Shown: positions 12,588 through 21,008 of the stretch, one piece after another | Layout of the letters: the number at the start of each line of letters is the position of its first letter | Numbering within the stretch: the first letter of the stretch is position 1 | Source of the DNA: Allolobophora icterica | Lineage: Eukaryota > Annelida > Clitellata > Crassiclitellata > Lumbricidae | Length of the DNA stretch: 64,000 nucleotides | Assembly (NCBI GenBank): GCA_963556255.1 | Contig: OY744611.1 | Coordinates: 37,703,306-37,767,305 of the forward strand | Direction: 5' to 3' | Made by a program: the position numbers and the translations under genes | The notes under the pieces: generated by a model | The model's input: the letters and a program-made list of their open reading frames with translations, nothing else | Told to the model about the DNA's origin: nothing | The model's database searches: none

Positions 12588-15500
12588 CATAATAAACTTT
12601 TATAGCACCCCTTCAAGAAATCTAATCAATGGCGCTCAAATATATATAGGATGGGTTGGGCAGTCTGGCTTGGAGGGAGATATTTCCAGAGATCGACCAC
12701 CTGAATGAGGAAGTAATAGAGGTATGAAGCAGGAGGATTGGTCATTTGGTCACAAATTTTTACCTAAATGAAATAAAATTATTAGCCTATGAACATTTTA
12801 GAAGATCTGAACAGTTTGATTTTAAATGACTGAAGTCACTATCGGTGAAAACTGGTAACATTCTTTGAGTTTATAGCTGCGATCAATTATCTGTAGCGGC
12901 TGAATGTATTGGCAGGTTGCCAGTCGAGTGTTGAAGATTCCAACATCAAAAATCTACGTTAGCGAATGCAGCTCAAGCCATGTTGCGAACGCGTCACCCA
13001 CTGCAGCCAGCTTTGGATCTGATCTCAATGGAATGGCAGTCATGGCAAGTAAACTTACTTAAGAAGTATGCAAAATTTGGCTTGACATTTTCTTATATTA
13101 ACATCTCTTTTGAGTGTTATATAAGCAAGATGTGGAATTTATATAGCAGCACTTCTTGTACGTAGAGTTATTGATTCAAGAATAACAAATTGGTTTTACA
13201 ATGGAGTGAAAATGTTAGAAAAGAGGCTGTTCGTGCTATTTGTCATCTGAGACAGCTAGGAGGTGATGTCCCTGGTCTGACTCAGTTTTTGTTCCTGCAG
13301 AATTTTTTGGCCCAAGTATTTTGAAGGCATTTGGAGCAAAACTGCTGGTTTTTACAATATAAGCAGCCTAGCATGTTTGGCAGACTTTGCATCCTGACCT
13401 GCTGAGTTGTTAATCATCAGCGAGCTTGCTTGGATGAGGTTTTATGTAAAAAGCAGCACAATATGAGCAATATGTGTAGCACTGTCAGGTCGCCTACCCT
13501 TGGTTTGGATGTATTGATTGTTTACATTGGAGTGAATGAACATATTGAACTCACTTGCTGTCCGGCGGGCAGCCAAGACGTTTAAGAATCTTGTTCATTT
13601 TTGTAGATTAGTTCGTTATGTGCAGAAAACTGTTTGATTATTCTTATATTTCTGGACATCTACAGTGGAGATTCTAATTAGGCAGTTTATCCTTCGTGCT
13701 GGTTATTACCCAATGTGTGATCATGCAGAGTATTGATGACAGGGTTGGCTCGAGAGAGTAGAAAACATCGACTGAAAGGAGATGAATGCAGAGGAAGAAG
13801 TGGGTGGCCTTGAATGATTAGGTTTATCAGCTTTCTACAGCTAAATGTTAAATGTGTCTAAAAATTTTTATTACCATTGACAGAAAGCCTGCGAGAGTCT
13901 AATGGAACGTCTCCAGCCATACATAACATCAAGTCCTGAAGGACCATGGGAAACGTGGATCAACAGTGCATATATGGACAGAATCTGCCTCTCGTCCACT
14001 GGATTTTACGTGTAAGAACATAATTACTTGAGCAAAATCTTGCCTCTGTTTCTCAATCGCTGATGTGCTATTGCTTTGGAATTCCTAGCTCTATTTCCGT
14101 TGAAGAGAATATTGACTTAACAACATAAGATAGCATAACGTAGGTTTCGAGTGGTTCAGAAGACATTTCATTTTGTGTTAGAAGGCCAGATTTTGCGAGG
14201 GGCTGAGGATGGATTTTGAAGGGTGCTTGTCCCAGTTCTTCTTACCAGCTTTGTAGTCAAATACCAATTCTCTGCTTCAGTGGAATCTCTCTAGTCCTCC
14301 TCAAAAGTGTATCTTCTTTTGCTGAGTCATTAGTACCTTCTTCAATGACTACTTTGAGCACTTTGACACTCAGTAGTATGTAGTGTTAGAGTTAAGAACA
14401 CCTCCTGAGTTTGTTCAAATTTAGTTAGTGGCATGCCGAGCTGATGTTGTCTAATGACTGTTGATATCTCTGGTCACACTCTATCATTAGACTAGCATCA
14501 AGAAAACAGACGCAAACTGACACTGGGTATTTTACAGTTGCAACATGAGCACCTATGTCAAAGAATGGTCTTCACATATACATTTATCCAACTGTACCAC
14601 TTGTACCTAACCGTTTTGGCTGTATAGGTTTCCTGGACTAGATTACAACTGGGAAACGAACACTGGACACTACTTTGCCTACTACTGTATGGGCGCTGCC
14701 TGCTCTGAAGTTGAGATAGACTGCCTCACAGGAGATCACACGGTCAGTGCAGGATCAGTCTTATTGTTTAATCCTTTAACAACGAGAGGGATTAGTTTTC
14801 CGTGCATTTTAGTACGCGCTCGTTGTTAAAGGGTTAATGTTGTTTTGCTAGTTAACAAACACCTGTATCATATTTGTACAGTCAAGTGGTAATGGTGTCA
14901 TCCTTTGCATGTCGAAATAGAGTTGATACCATCTGTAATTCTGAAACCCTTGAAACAGATGACAGGAAATTTGTTGTTTCCGATACACTGTTGAAGGTGT
15001 TCACTCCTAGAGAATCATCCTATATGTAAACCTGTTTGTAATTCGTACCCGTAGAAACATCACAGTCACACTTGGGTAGTAGGCCCATATTCTGTGGGCG
15101 GATGGCAGGATAATGGAGCCCGTACCTGTTGACCTGTTAATTGGTGTTTGCTGTTTAAACAATGTTTCAGTTGGAAAAATATGATTAGGGCGATATTGAA
15201 GTGAAGGAGGGTAATGACTTTCTTCTCTGCAGTTGATAATTTTTAGGAAACTAATTGGCCAAACATGTTGCAGTGTTATGTTTACTAGACAAAGTTCAGT
15301 CTTTGTACTTGCACAGGTGTTGCGAACTGATATCGTAATGGATGTCGGAAAGAGCTTAAACCCGGCCATCGACATTGGACAGATTGAAGGAGCATTTACT
15401 CAGGTCTGTTTCCTTATCATTTAAGTTATAGTATCAGTGTTGGGTCAATTTCGAATGTGTGTTTGTGTGTTAGAGTGTGATTCTGACAAAGTGCACATTT

Positions 15501-18500
15501 TATAAATTGGGGACTTTATTATGCAAGTTTTTGCATGCACGATAATGCTTGCTTAATGCTATAGCACGTACTGAAGCAATATTTGGGGCCAATAACCCAT
15601 CAGTCAGACAGACTTCAGATAGGTTAACTTTATCTGCCTTAACCTCTGTCAGCTGTGTGTCGTAGTGAGCAACCAGTGGCATAATAAGGTCTGCACTTGG
15701 CCCATTGAATGCGGCTATCCGAGATAGAACCAGTGATATTTTCGTTAATGAAAACTAAAATTAGAAGTAAAAATAAATGATTTCGTTAACAAAAACTAGA
15801 AGTAAAAGTAGAAATTATTTCAGCAGCAAAGATGAAATTAGGAATTGATTTAGGAATTATTTGCCAAACTAAAATTATGAACGAAATTAGGAATTATTTT
15901 CAGAACTAAAATCATTTTACTTCTTGTGGCGCTTAAGTTGAGACGAAGGCTAGTGAAATTGCACGCGATCCAAACGCTATGAATAGAACTTTCTAGAACT
16001 TAACGTTTATACCTGCCTCAGTCTGTAAGAGGAGAGGCGTTTCTTTGACTAGTTGTGCTATGCAGTTTTAGGACTGTTTGAACAGACTTGCAGTTTGATG
16101 TTGGCTTAATGTTGTGATTGTGAGGGCATTAGATACAGAGTTTTCTGTATGTGGGTGAATTTTGTCTGGTGTTCATCGCTTTGTTGTCTTATAGGGTTAT
16201 GGTCTCTTCACCATAGAAGAGCAAAAGTATTCTCCCACTGGTTATCTGTACAATCGAGGTCCTGGTGCATACAAGATACCAAGTTTTTCAAACATTCCTA
16301 TTGAATTTAATGTCACTCTGCTCAAAGACGCACCCAATCCAAAAGCTGTCTACTCTTCAAAGGTGAGAGTTGTCATTTTTTTTATTTTCATTAGATCTGG
16401 GTGATTACCGGTACATTAAGCAATGAATTTACAATAATTGGCTTATTACAATGTATTTAATAATGATGACAATTTGTATGGCGCCGTAGCACGGCCATGC
16501 CGTTACAAGGGCCTGACAATCAACTAACGGTAGGATAGGCCTTACTGTCATAAGCTGAGATTTGAAAGAGTCGACTGAATAGCAGGAGGAAGAACGATCC
16601 AGCATCTGGGGCCAGCGGCCGAGAAGGCGCGGTCACAAAAACTGGTCCTCATCCGAACATTGCATTTCTCCAGCGGTAGGAGTCACAACCTGGATGCGTA
16701 GGAATGTGTCCCAATGCATTAGTCTTAAAAACTGCTTTGTTCGTTCGTGCTGGAGTCGGGAGCGCCTCTGAGTAGCCCCCTTGAAGGAGCGCTATATAAA
16801 TGCTCAAATGAATGAATGAATGAATGAATTAGTCATGCAGATAATCTGGTGCCGCCTCGTGAAGCGACTTAAGCACCAGCAAACAGGTCTTAAACTCGAC
16901 ACGGAGAGGAACCAGCAGCCTGTCATGTGTTGTTGATGAAGCAAACTTTCATCATGTGTTTTAACAATAGAATGGTTTACTGGGCTGTTGTGAGTGCTGT
17001 CGTACATTTTAGGGAATTGGTGAGCCTCCTCTTTGCTTGTCGCTGTCAGTGTTCTTTGCAATCAAAGAAGCCATTCAGGCGGAAAGGAAGGAAGCTGGTC
17101 TCGACGGGAGTTTCCGCCTGGACAGCCCTGCCACAGCTGAACGAATTCGTATGGCATGCGTCGATGACTTCACAAAACGAGTATGCTGCTGTTCTGTATG
17201 ATCCGCATCATAGGGGGAAGGAGGACACAGTCGATCGTCGTACACAGTCGATCACATCACTTAATTTACAATATACTTTACATGGGGACATAAAAAATAG
17301 GTCAGCAAGACTGACTATGTGTCGTTTCATCCTGCAACGTCGTTTAGGTTGTTTATTGCAGACATAAACTGAAATTTTTACATTTTTATGTTTTTGGTTC
17401 TTTGAAGTAATTTTTTGCCTAATGGCATGGCCGAATTTTACACAAGGTATGTATAACTTAGGTATTTACGTGTATATGTTTTGTAAACATAATTTCATTG
17501 GGTATTTAATAGATAAGTGATAAAAATAAAACGCGCCACGGGTTTATCACTATGTGTCTTTGGATGAACATCGCATGGTGTAGTACACAGTCGATCAATG
17601 CACGGTAGTACACAGTCGATCACTTGTTGCAATGGAACTCGGTGGTGTAGTACACAGTCGATCACTGATCGACTGTGTACTACACCACCGAGTTCCATTG
17701 CAACACCTGAACAGGTTCGCCAGTTCCCTAAAGCAGCTGCCAGCAAGGCAACCAAAGGCACTCGAAAGAGAGCCATGACTCGAATACTAACAGCCACACC
17801 ACAGTAATAGATGCATTAGAGAATGAACTAAGGGCACGAAGTGAGAGAAAATGCCCTGCTAGGAAAAGAAAATTGGACATGACGCCAACTGAGGATAGGT
17901 CATGTGTAAGCAGACAAACACGCAGACAAATCATTAGCCAATGGTAAAATTGGAAGAGCATCAAAGTGGAGGTAGTTCAATAGCCAAGGCCAAAAGTGAG
18001 TGGCCATGTTTGGTGTGCTGTGAACCACTGGACACTGGTAGGAAAGAAGGCAAAGACTCCATACAATGACTAAAACCTGCCAAAACTGGGCACATGTTGC
18101 GTGAACAGTTGAAGATGAATGCTAAATTTGCGAAAACTGTGAAAAATGACAATAACCGAGTAGCTGCATTATCTTAATAAATGTACTTTCAATCTTATCT
18201 TAATATTTTTTAAATACAGTTTTATTTTTAAAGCAATTGATTATGAACATTTACCTTAAGAAACCTAATGACATTCTGAAGGTCTTAATAGCCTAGGCCT
18301 TTCATTTAAGTTTATTAACTATGTTTATTACCAGTTTAGAGTATTCTAAAACTTTTCTAATGCACTTCTGATGTTGTTCAACTGTGTACTGTCATGTGAT
18401 CAACTGTGTACTGTGGTAGTACACAGTTGATCACTTTTGGACTAACAACGAAAATGATAATATCCAAAATACCCTGCATCAGAATTATCATAAATACGTT

Positions 18501-20412
18501 TTATAAAGTGGAGGAATGATTATACTACAGACTGAGCTTTAAAAAATATATGTAGGTTTTGAAAACCACTTGTAACTGTAAAAAAATTAAAAAATGATCG
18601 ACTGTGTCCTCCTTCCCCCTACTGTATGAAAAATCTTGAAGTTTTAAAGCTATTTGTAACAGATAATTTATGCATTTCAAAGAATACGATACAAAGAGTT
18701 GTATTCAACTACCGTATATACTCGCGTACAAGTCGAGTTTTTTTGGACAATTTTGAAAGTCCAAAGTTAGGGGGTCGACTTATACGAGGGACAAGCCAAG
18801 ATCGCAAGATTTATCCATCCGAGATCGCATGAACATGCAACCGAGGTCAACAACATACCCCGTCCGATACGGCGATACCGCATGACGCAAGTGTCACGCA
18901 ACAATGAGCGATCGCATGACCGTGAAGGAAATAATAATGTTATAAACAAATGATACTATAAAGAATCAATTTTTAGCACAATACTGACAAAATATCTGGT
19001 AGAATAAAATAATGTTCTATTAAAATTTGAACCATGCTACTAATAACGTCAACGCCAGTTCTTGTTTATTACTCTTTTGATTGGGTGCAGGTTTCATTCT
19101 ATGCATCATTTGATTTTATAGCGCATTTCTATACGACCTTAAATTCGTGTACGGTAAAAAAATTGATAAAACCAAATTTCACCTGCCTGGGAATTGTACT
19201 GTAAACGATATAAGACCATTCAGGTCAAAACTATTGGCCATAACCATCGACGTATATCCCAATATACGTCGATGGCCATAACGAACGCATTTCTTGTGAT
19301 AATTAGTTGTCTAGCAGATGGGATGAAACTGATGCCAATATTTATTTTTAAGCAATAGTAAGACGCCCCAAAACGAGGTTTTTAAGAGGCTCTATTGTAA
19401 AAGCTCATTCCACAGGTTGGTTTTACGAATAATGGTTGTAATGCATGTGGAACGCGAGGTCAGGTCATTAGAAAAGAGGAATGCCAGTATTAGGACATGA
19501 TTCGCGCGTATCTGACTGGTCCAGTTAGATCAGGTGATGAAGGTATCGGGCTTGACAACGATGACGAAACCTGCTTGACCTTGTGAATGGGCGAAGCTCT
19601 TCCAAAATGATTTGCCATGAGATATGGTACAGCAGTTGTTTTAAAGCTTAGGCATTATATAAATAGATTACATGGACCTACATAGACGGTTTGCAAAACG
19701 ACGCCAGAGAACTCGGAAATCGACGACGATGACGGCGAAACTTACATTCACAACCACTGACTTGAAATTAACAGCAGACTTTTTGAAGTTCGAAACCGCA
19801 AATGTTACTGGCAGTTTAGTTTGTTAATAATCGTAATAGCGCTATAAAATTTTGCCTTCATCCATATTCCGGATTCCTCGAATCGAAGACCGCAACTTTC
19901 ACAAAATGGAAACTATGAGTGGGCAATAATTTGAGAAAACACCGGGAAGAGGCCAAAATTAACTTGTAAATAACTGACTGATAATTTAAAGTGTTTTTTT
20001 TATATTAGAAAATGTGCAATTATTGGTAGATAATTTGTTGGGTAACGCCATATAGTTTAAGGACAACAAACGATACGTGCTGGTCCATGCCTATATATGA
20101 CTCTGCATAGGGACGAAAATGTTACTTTTAAAATAGAAGTCAGATGCTTTTATAAGTTCGACTTATACGCGAGTCGTCGATTTTAGACACTATTTTTCCC
20201 AAAAAAGTACACTTCGACTTATACGTGAATCGACTTATAGGCGAGTATATACGGTACTAGTATTTGCAACTATTTACATATAGTTTGTTGAGATATAACA
20301 GACTGGCATAAGTTAGTATCTTATGTAAATGATCATGTTTTAATTGTTCGTCTGTTTGCAGCATCCTGATCCGACGCCAGGGACCTTTACTCCGTGGATC
20401 GTGAGGCTGTGA
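268..20412 (+). CDS. XDH: Xanthine dehydrogenase copy A, 3' part (23 exons, 5' end outside window)
   Basis: Oxidises hypoxanthine to xanthine and urate with NAD+ in the cytosol as a homodimer (family knowledge). The 23 exons join to 2958 nt, open throughout, ending in TGA at 20410-20412 after the C-terminal TPWIVRL. Order seen: FAD domain ([15 protein letters not shown], then RREDDIA), linker, and molybdenum domain with [32 protein letters not shown] and GIGEPP. Active-site equivalents of bovine Gln767, Glu802, Phe914, Phe1009 and Glu1261 are kept, but Arg880 is Lys and Thr1010 is Gly. The XDH/oxidase switch cysteine Cys992 is Arg. The 2Fe-2S part must lie left of base 1. Conserved GGKE and purine-type site features favour XDH over aldehyde oxidase, though the Arg to Lys change leaves substrate range open. 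Copy B follows on the same strand, so this is a tandem duplication. Confidence 0.95.
455..1012 (-). mobile_element. 5'-truncated LINE 3' end, reverse strand
   Basis: Reverse-strand reading encodes the C-terminal tail of a CR1/L2-type reverse transcriptase ORF ([20 protein letters not shown], then [18 protein letters not shown]). The 3' end carries a hairpin remnant and a short TAAGATAAG tail. Lies in intron 12 of XDH-A. Same family as 9725-10180 and 37560-38560. Confidence 0.85.
1010..1090. repeat. (TA)n microsatellite
   Basis: Almost pure TA dinucleotide tract, interrupted once by gtca. Directly adjoins the LINE fragment's 5' edge. Confidence 0.9.
1317..1426 (+). CDS. XDH: XDH-A exon 13, FAD domain
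   Basis: 110 nt, donor gttagt. Encodes [15 protein letters not shown] and VDIPFTKE. One codon shorter than the matching exon of copy B, the difference lying at its 5' end. Confidence 0.93.
2085..2269 (+). CDS. XDH: XDH-A exon 14, FAD/NAD region
   Basis: 185 nt, acceptor ccag, donor gtatgc, phase 0 in and 2 out. Encodes [20 protein letters not shown], equivalent to the NAD-side loop of XDH, then [12 protein letters not shown]. About 96% identical to copy B by hand count. Confidence 0.95.
2769..2934 (+). CDS. XDH: XDH-A exon 15, end of FAD domain
   Basis: 166 nt, donor gtgagt. Encodes [19 protein letters not shown] and the conserved [11 protein letters not shown]. Only four differences from copy B in 166 nt. 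Confidence 0.95.
3501..3711 (+). CDS. XDH: XDH-A exon 16, interdomain linker and start of molybdenum domain
   Basis: 211 nt, acceptor tttcag, donor gtttgc. Encodes [18 protein letters not shown] then VDDMP, the classic entry to the molybdenum domain. A Cys (ETCLSAT) lies near the position of the mammalian linker Cys535; copy B has Tyr there. Confidence 0.95.
4254..4402. repeat. Two (ATT)n tracts
   Basis: Pure ATT runs at about 4255-4303 and 4376-4402 in intron 16 of XDH-A, split by about 70 bases of unique sequence. Confidence 0.9.
4808..4873. repeat. Short palindromic repeat, decayed copy
   Basis: Shares ctctttaacgacgag and gggattagttttcc with the better preserved copy at 14768-14837. The right arm is degraded. 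Confidence 0.6.
5259..5437 (+). CDS. XDH: XDH-A exon 17, molybdenum domain
   Basis: 179 nt, acceptor ttccag, donor gtaggt. Encodes [26 protein letters not shown] and DEKVFAVDM. Uses a GT donor where copy B has GC. Confidence 0.95.
5778..5897 (+). CDS. XDH: XDH-A exon 18, molybdenum domain
   Basis: 120 nt, phase 0 both ends, donor gtgagt. Encodes [19 protein letters not shown] and [11 protein letters not shown], a conserved XDH block. Confidence 0.95.
6339..6560 (+). CDS. XDH: XDH-A exon 19, molybdenum domain with Gln767 equivalent
   Basis: 222 nt, phase 0 both ends, donor gtaagt. Encodes [18 protein letters not shown] and CSCQDP. The Gln of CSCQDP (CAA at 6540-6542) aligns with bovine Gln767, a molybdenum ligand-shell residue. 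Confidence 0.95.
6640..6860 (+). mobile_element. tRNA-derived SINE with TTGTA tail
   Basis: Begins with TGGCTGACTGG, a fit to the Pol III A box, and has a B-box-like GGTTCAGGTC about 45 bases later. Ends in repeated TTGTA units. Head resembles a tRNA; lies in intron 19 of XDH-A. Confidence 0.6.
6908..6982. repeat. 75-bp direct repeat, upstream copy
   Basis: Matches 7652-7726 at 72 of 75 positions. This copy is inside intron 19; the other starts at the exon 21 donor. Confidence 0.9.
7105..7175. repeat. (TA)n microsatellite
   Basis: TA-rich tract with two copies of a short ctggagat phrase, in intron 19 of XDH-A. Confidence 0.8.
7279..7342 (+). CDS. XDH: XDH-A exon 20
   Basis: 64 nt, acceptor ttctgcag, donor gtaagt. 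Encodes [17 protein letters not shown], leading into the GGGFGG loop. Confidence 0.94.
7581..7650 (+). CDS. XDH: XDH-A exon 21, GGGFGGKE molybdopterin loop
   Basis: 70 nt, acceptor tttccag, donor gtacag. Encodes [14 protein letters not shown]; Glu (7601-7603) equals bovine Glu802, which contacts substrate. The donor coincides with the start of a 75-bp repeat also found at 6908-6982. Confidence 0.93.
7652..7726. repeat. 75-bp direct repeat, copy at the exon 21 donor
   Basis: Starts at the second base of the splice donor gtacag of XDH-A exon 21. See 6908-6982. Confidence 0.9.
7756..7955 (+). mobile_element. tRNA-derived SINE family 2, forward copy
   Basis: tRNA-like head with TAGAGTAGTGGTAACTC (A-box region) and GGTTCGACTCC (perfect B box). 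A conserved body follows (ttgcatgactgcc, tcaatgtaatcttactgc) ending near aataataaagaat. Reverse copies at 26655-26858 and 29877-30062. Confidence 0.8.
8367..8454 (+). CDS. XDH: XDH-A exon 22
   Basis: 88 nt, acceptor tttttag, donor gttgac. Encodes [19 protein letters not shown]. The 3' half is identical to copy B at the base level. Confidence 0.93.
8794..8880 (+). CDS. XDH: XDH-A exon 23
   Basis: 87 nt, phase 0 both ends, acceptor ttctag, donor gtaagt. Encodes [20 protein letters not shown], matching the XDH ALEVD block. Confidence 0.93.
9183..9374 (+). CDS. XDH: XDH-A exon 24, substrate-pocket exon
   Basis: 192 nt, phase 0 both ends. Encodes [16 protein letters not shown] and [16 protein letters not shown]. 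The Lys of VMDK (9192-9194) stands where bovine XDH has Arg880. The Phe of RGFG equals Phe914. Confidence 0.94.
9660..9720. repeat. Short tandem repeat of SINE-head sequence
   Basis: cagtggctgagtggttatggggca is present nearly twice in tandem, and a related phrase recurs at 10168. Resembles the Pol III A-box region of the SINE at 6640. Confidence 0.6.
9725..10180 (-). mobile_element. 5'-truncated LINE 3' end, reverse strand
   Basis: Reverse-strand reading encodes [20 protein letters not shown] and [16 protein letters not shown], same family as 455-1012. The 3' end has a perfect 9-bp hairpin (9755-9763 with 9780-9788). Located in intron 24 of XDH-A. Confidence 0.85.
10364..10509 (+). CDS. XDH: XDH-A exon 25
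   Basis: 146 nt, acceptor gttaag, donor gtaact. Encodes [16 protein letters not shown] and FTLPRCW, both conserved in XDH. Confidence 0.93.
10951..11032 (+). CDS. XDH: XDH-A exon 26, Phe1009 region
   Basis: 82 nt, acceptor ttttgcag, donor gtttgc. Encodes [20 protein letters not shown]. Phe1009 is kept, Thr1010 is Gly (11012-11014), and Arg of NRW (10958-10960) replaces Cys992 of the mammalian XDH/oxidase switch. Confidence 0.93.
11847..12005. mobile_element. Partial hAT-type MITE, GGGTACC family
   Basis: Starts cataggcgtaatttgtgg and contains ccccactttttagaccaaag, matching the complete copy at 24852-25174 in inverted order. The right end is degraded and no target duplication was found. Confidence 0.55.
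12287..12382 (+). CDS. XDH: XDH-A exon 27
   Basis: 96 nt, phase 0 both ends, acceptor gtgtag, donor gtttgc. Encodes [20 protein letters not shown], the conserved DGSV and EMGQG block. Confidence 0.94.
12420..12660. repeat. (ATCT)n tract flanked by retroelement hairpin remnants
   Basis: Perfect ATCT repeat at about 12530-12588. On each side lies a tatagc-ccttcaag phrase typical of the 3' ends of local retroelements. Confidence 0.7.
12916..13044 (+). CDS. XDH: XDH-A exon 28, GC splice donor
   Basis: 129 nt, phase 0 both ends. Encodes [13 protein letters not shown] and [18 protein letters not shown]. The donor is GC (ATG then gcaagt), otherwise a perfect consensus; no usable GT keeps the frame to exon 29. 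Confidence 0.92.
13045..13883. other. XDH-A intron 28, no recognisable element
   Basis: Begins with the GC donor. No repeat, RNA gene or ORF of note was seen. Introns 25 (10510-10950) and 29 (14012-14627) are similarly plain. Confidence 0.5.
13884..14011 (+). CDS. XDH: XDH-A exon 29
   Basis: 128 nt, acceptor gacag, donor gtaaga. Encodes [26 protein letters not shown] and LSSTGFY, matching the XDH segment before the FETN motif. Confidence 0.93.
14628..14742 (+). CDS. XDH: XDH-A exon 30
   Basis: 115 nt, acceptor tgtatag, donor gtcagt. Encodes [13 protein letters not shown] and [14 protein letters not shown], a diagnostic XDH block. Confidence 0.94.
14768..14837. mobile_element. 70-bp palindromic mini-element with TTAA ends
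   Basis: Outer TTAA at 14768-14771 and 14834-14837; arms CCTTTAACAACGAG and CTCGTTGTTAAAGG are exact inverses. Related copy at 4808-4873. The TTAA border fits piggyBac-like target choice, but that assignment is inference. Confidence 0.55.
15317..15403 (+). CDS. XDH: XDH-A exon 31
   Basis: 87 nt, phase 0 both ends, acceptor tgcacag, donor gtctgt. Encodes [20 protein letters not shown] then IEGAFTQ. Confidence 0.95.
16195..16362 (+). CDS. XDH: XDH-A exon 32
   Basis: 168 nt, phase 0 both ends, acceptor cttatag, donor gtgaga. Encodes [35 protein letters not shown] and [10 protein letters not shown]. Confidence 0.95.
16465..16830 (-). mobile_element. Retroelement 3' fragment plus (AATG)n
   Basis: Shares gtatggcgccgta and gctgagatttgaaagagtc with 62980-63260. 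Ends in the inverted form of the local hairpin (16761-16769 with 16785-16793) followed by an AATG run at 16806-16829. Intron 32 of XDH-A. Confidence 0.6.
17013..17180 (+). CDS. XDH: XDH-A exon 33, catalytic Glu1261 equivalent
   Basis: 168 nt, phase 0 both ends, acceptor ttttag, donor gtatgc. Encodes [20 protein letters not shown] and [19 protein letters not shown]. The Glu of GIGE (17022-17024) is the catalytic base equivalent to Glu1261. Confidence 0.95.
17625..17705. repeat. Perfect 40-bp palindrome with 1-nt spacer
   Basis: 17625-17664 is the exact reverse complement of 17666-17705, centred on C17665. Contains the GTACACAGTCGATCA motif of the host element at its centre. Confidence 0.95.
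17705..18130 (+). pseudogene. DDE_1 (pogo/jerky-type) transposase C-terminal remnant
   Basis: [19 protein letters not shown] then RILTATPQ matches the family's FPKAP-RK-KG-R--ILTDTP tail. Downstream frames give [12 protein letters not shown] and GKDSIQ, the zinc-finger-like end (WPC--C--W-H--C), with stops and lost cysteines. No catalytic DDE core is present. Confidence 0.65.
18712..20254. mobile_element. TIR element with CCGTATATACTCGC ends
   Basis: Left end CCGTATATACTCGC and right end GCGAGTATATACGG are exact inverses, flanked by TA on both sides (18710-18711, 20255-20256). Inner arms repeat gtcgacttatacg phrases. No transposase seen. TA target duplication suggests Tc1/mariner or pogo superfamily. 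Also in intron 33 of XDH-A. Contains tatcccaatatacgtcgatgg-type inverted phrase near 19245-19275. Confidence 0.75.
20362..20412 (+). CDS. XDH: XDH-A exon 34, terminal coding exon
   Basis: Acceptor tttgcag; encodes [16 protein letters not shown] and a TGA stop at 20410-20412. The PW-VR- ending matches the XDH C-terminus. It lies 3.2 kb after exon 33 because two transposons fill the intron. Confidence 0.93.
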   Translation, partial: HPDPTPGTFTPWIVRL

Positions 20413-20720
20413 AGAACATGATTAGCCTACCAATGTATCTTTCGCTGGAAGCATTGCTAACATTTGAACTTTTAGTCTTCTGTAGGCCTAATTCTGCTTT
20501 GGGATTTGGCTATTTGGACTCGAGTTATACAACTCGTCAGAAATCTCTCAGCATGATGCATCACATGCAGAAGTTTCGGCAATAAACTATATTCATAGAC
20601 AACACTGCCTTTTAATTAATCGCTTGTTACATATAGAAGCCAGAATTTCCAGGAAAGTGCTTGTGAATTACCTGCCAAGGTATTACAGAGAGTCAATAAA
20701 TTGTAGATGAACTGTTAACC
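20413..20720 (+). terminator. XDH-A 3' UTR with two poly(A) signals
   Basis: AATAAA hexamers lie at 20581-20586 and 20695-20700 downstream of the stop codon. Either could direct cleavage; the sequence alone does not choose between them. Confidence 0.5.
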
Positions 20721-20754
20721 AATAACGTTGAGTAGTTGCTATTTATTATAATAC

Positions 20755-20900
20755 AAAGCACAAAGTAGTATTAGCAAATATTTCTCGCTCGCTCAAGGTT
20801 TTTCTGTTTCCATGGGGCTCCTGCACTGAGGGCGCGTCTGAATAGTTTATACTGTGATGGGCGCCTTATAGTCCTAAATTACAAGATACGATACAGTAAG
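20755..20900 (-). mobile_element. Short retroelement 3' end, reverse strand
   Basis: On the reverse strand shows aaggcgccc...ctattcagacgcgccctc, the hairpin motif common to local retroelement ends, plus a gata-rich tail. No coding content. Confidence 0.5.
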
Positions 20901-21008
20901 GTGACTCTTCAACACTGAAGGTTGACAGACTGTGGTGACTGACAATAAGACGCTAGGGTTGGCCCACACGTCTGAGGCGCACTGTATCCTGAAACTTTTG
21001 AGACGAGT

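Larger units (their letters stand above)
17211..18621 (+). mobile_element. Pogo/Tigger-like DNA transposon remnant
   Basis: 26-bp perfect terminal inverted repeats (17211-17236, 18596-18621) beginning TAGGGGGAAGGAGGACACAG; the outer TA may be the target duplication. Inner copies of GTACACAGTYGATC lie near both ends. Carries C-terminal DDE_1-type transposase remains. Sits in intron 33 of XDH-A. Confidence 0.75.

Noticed and set aside
16927..17367. 146-codon forward frame overlapping XDH-A exon 33
   Set aside because: It is in a different frame from the XDH coding frame and crosses the acceptor and donor of exon 33.
17194..18629. ctgtatga on both sides of the pogo-like element as an 8-bp target duplication
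   Set aside because: The left copy is 9 bases away from the inverted repeat, so adjacency fails; the flanking TA is a better fit.
268..20412. Copy A as an aldehyde oxidase
   Set aside because: GGKE with Glu802 kept, the RGFG and SF context, and close similarity to copy B favour XDH; the Lys at 880 alone is not enough to reassign it.
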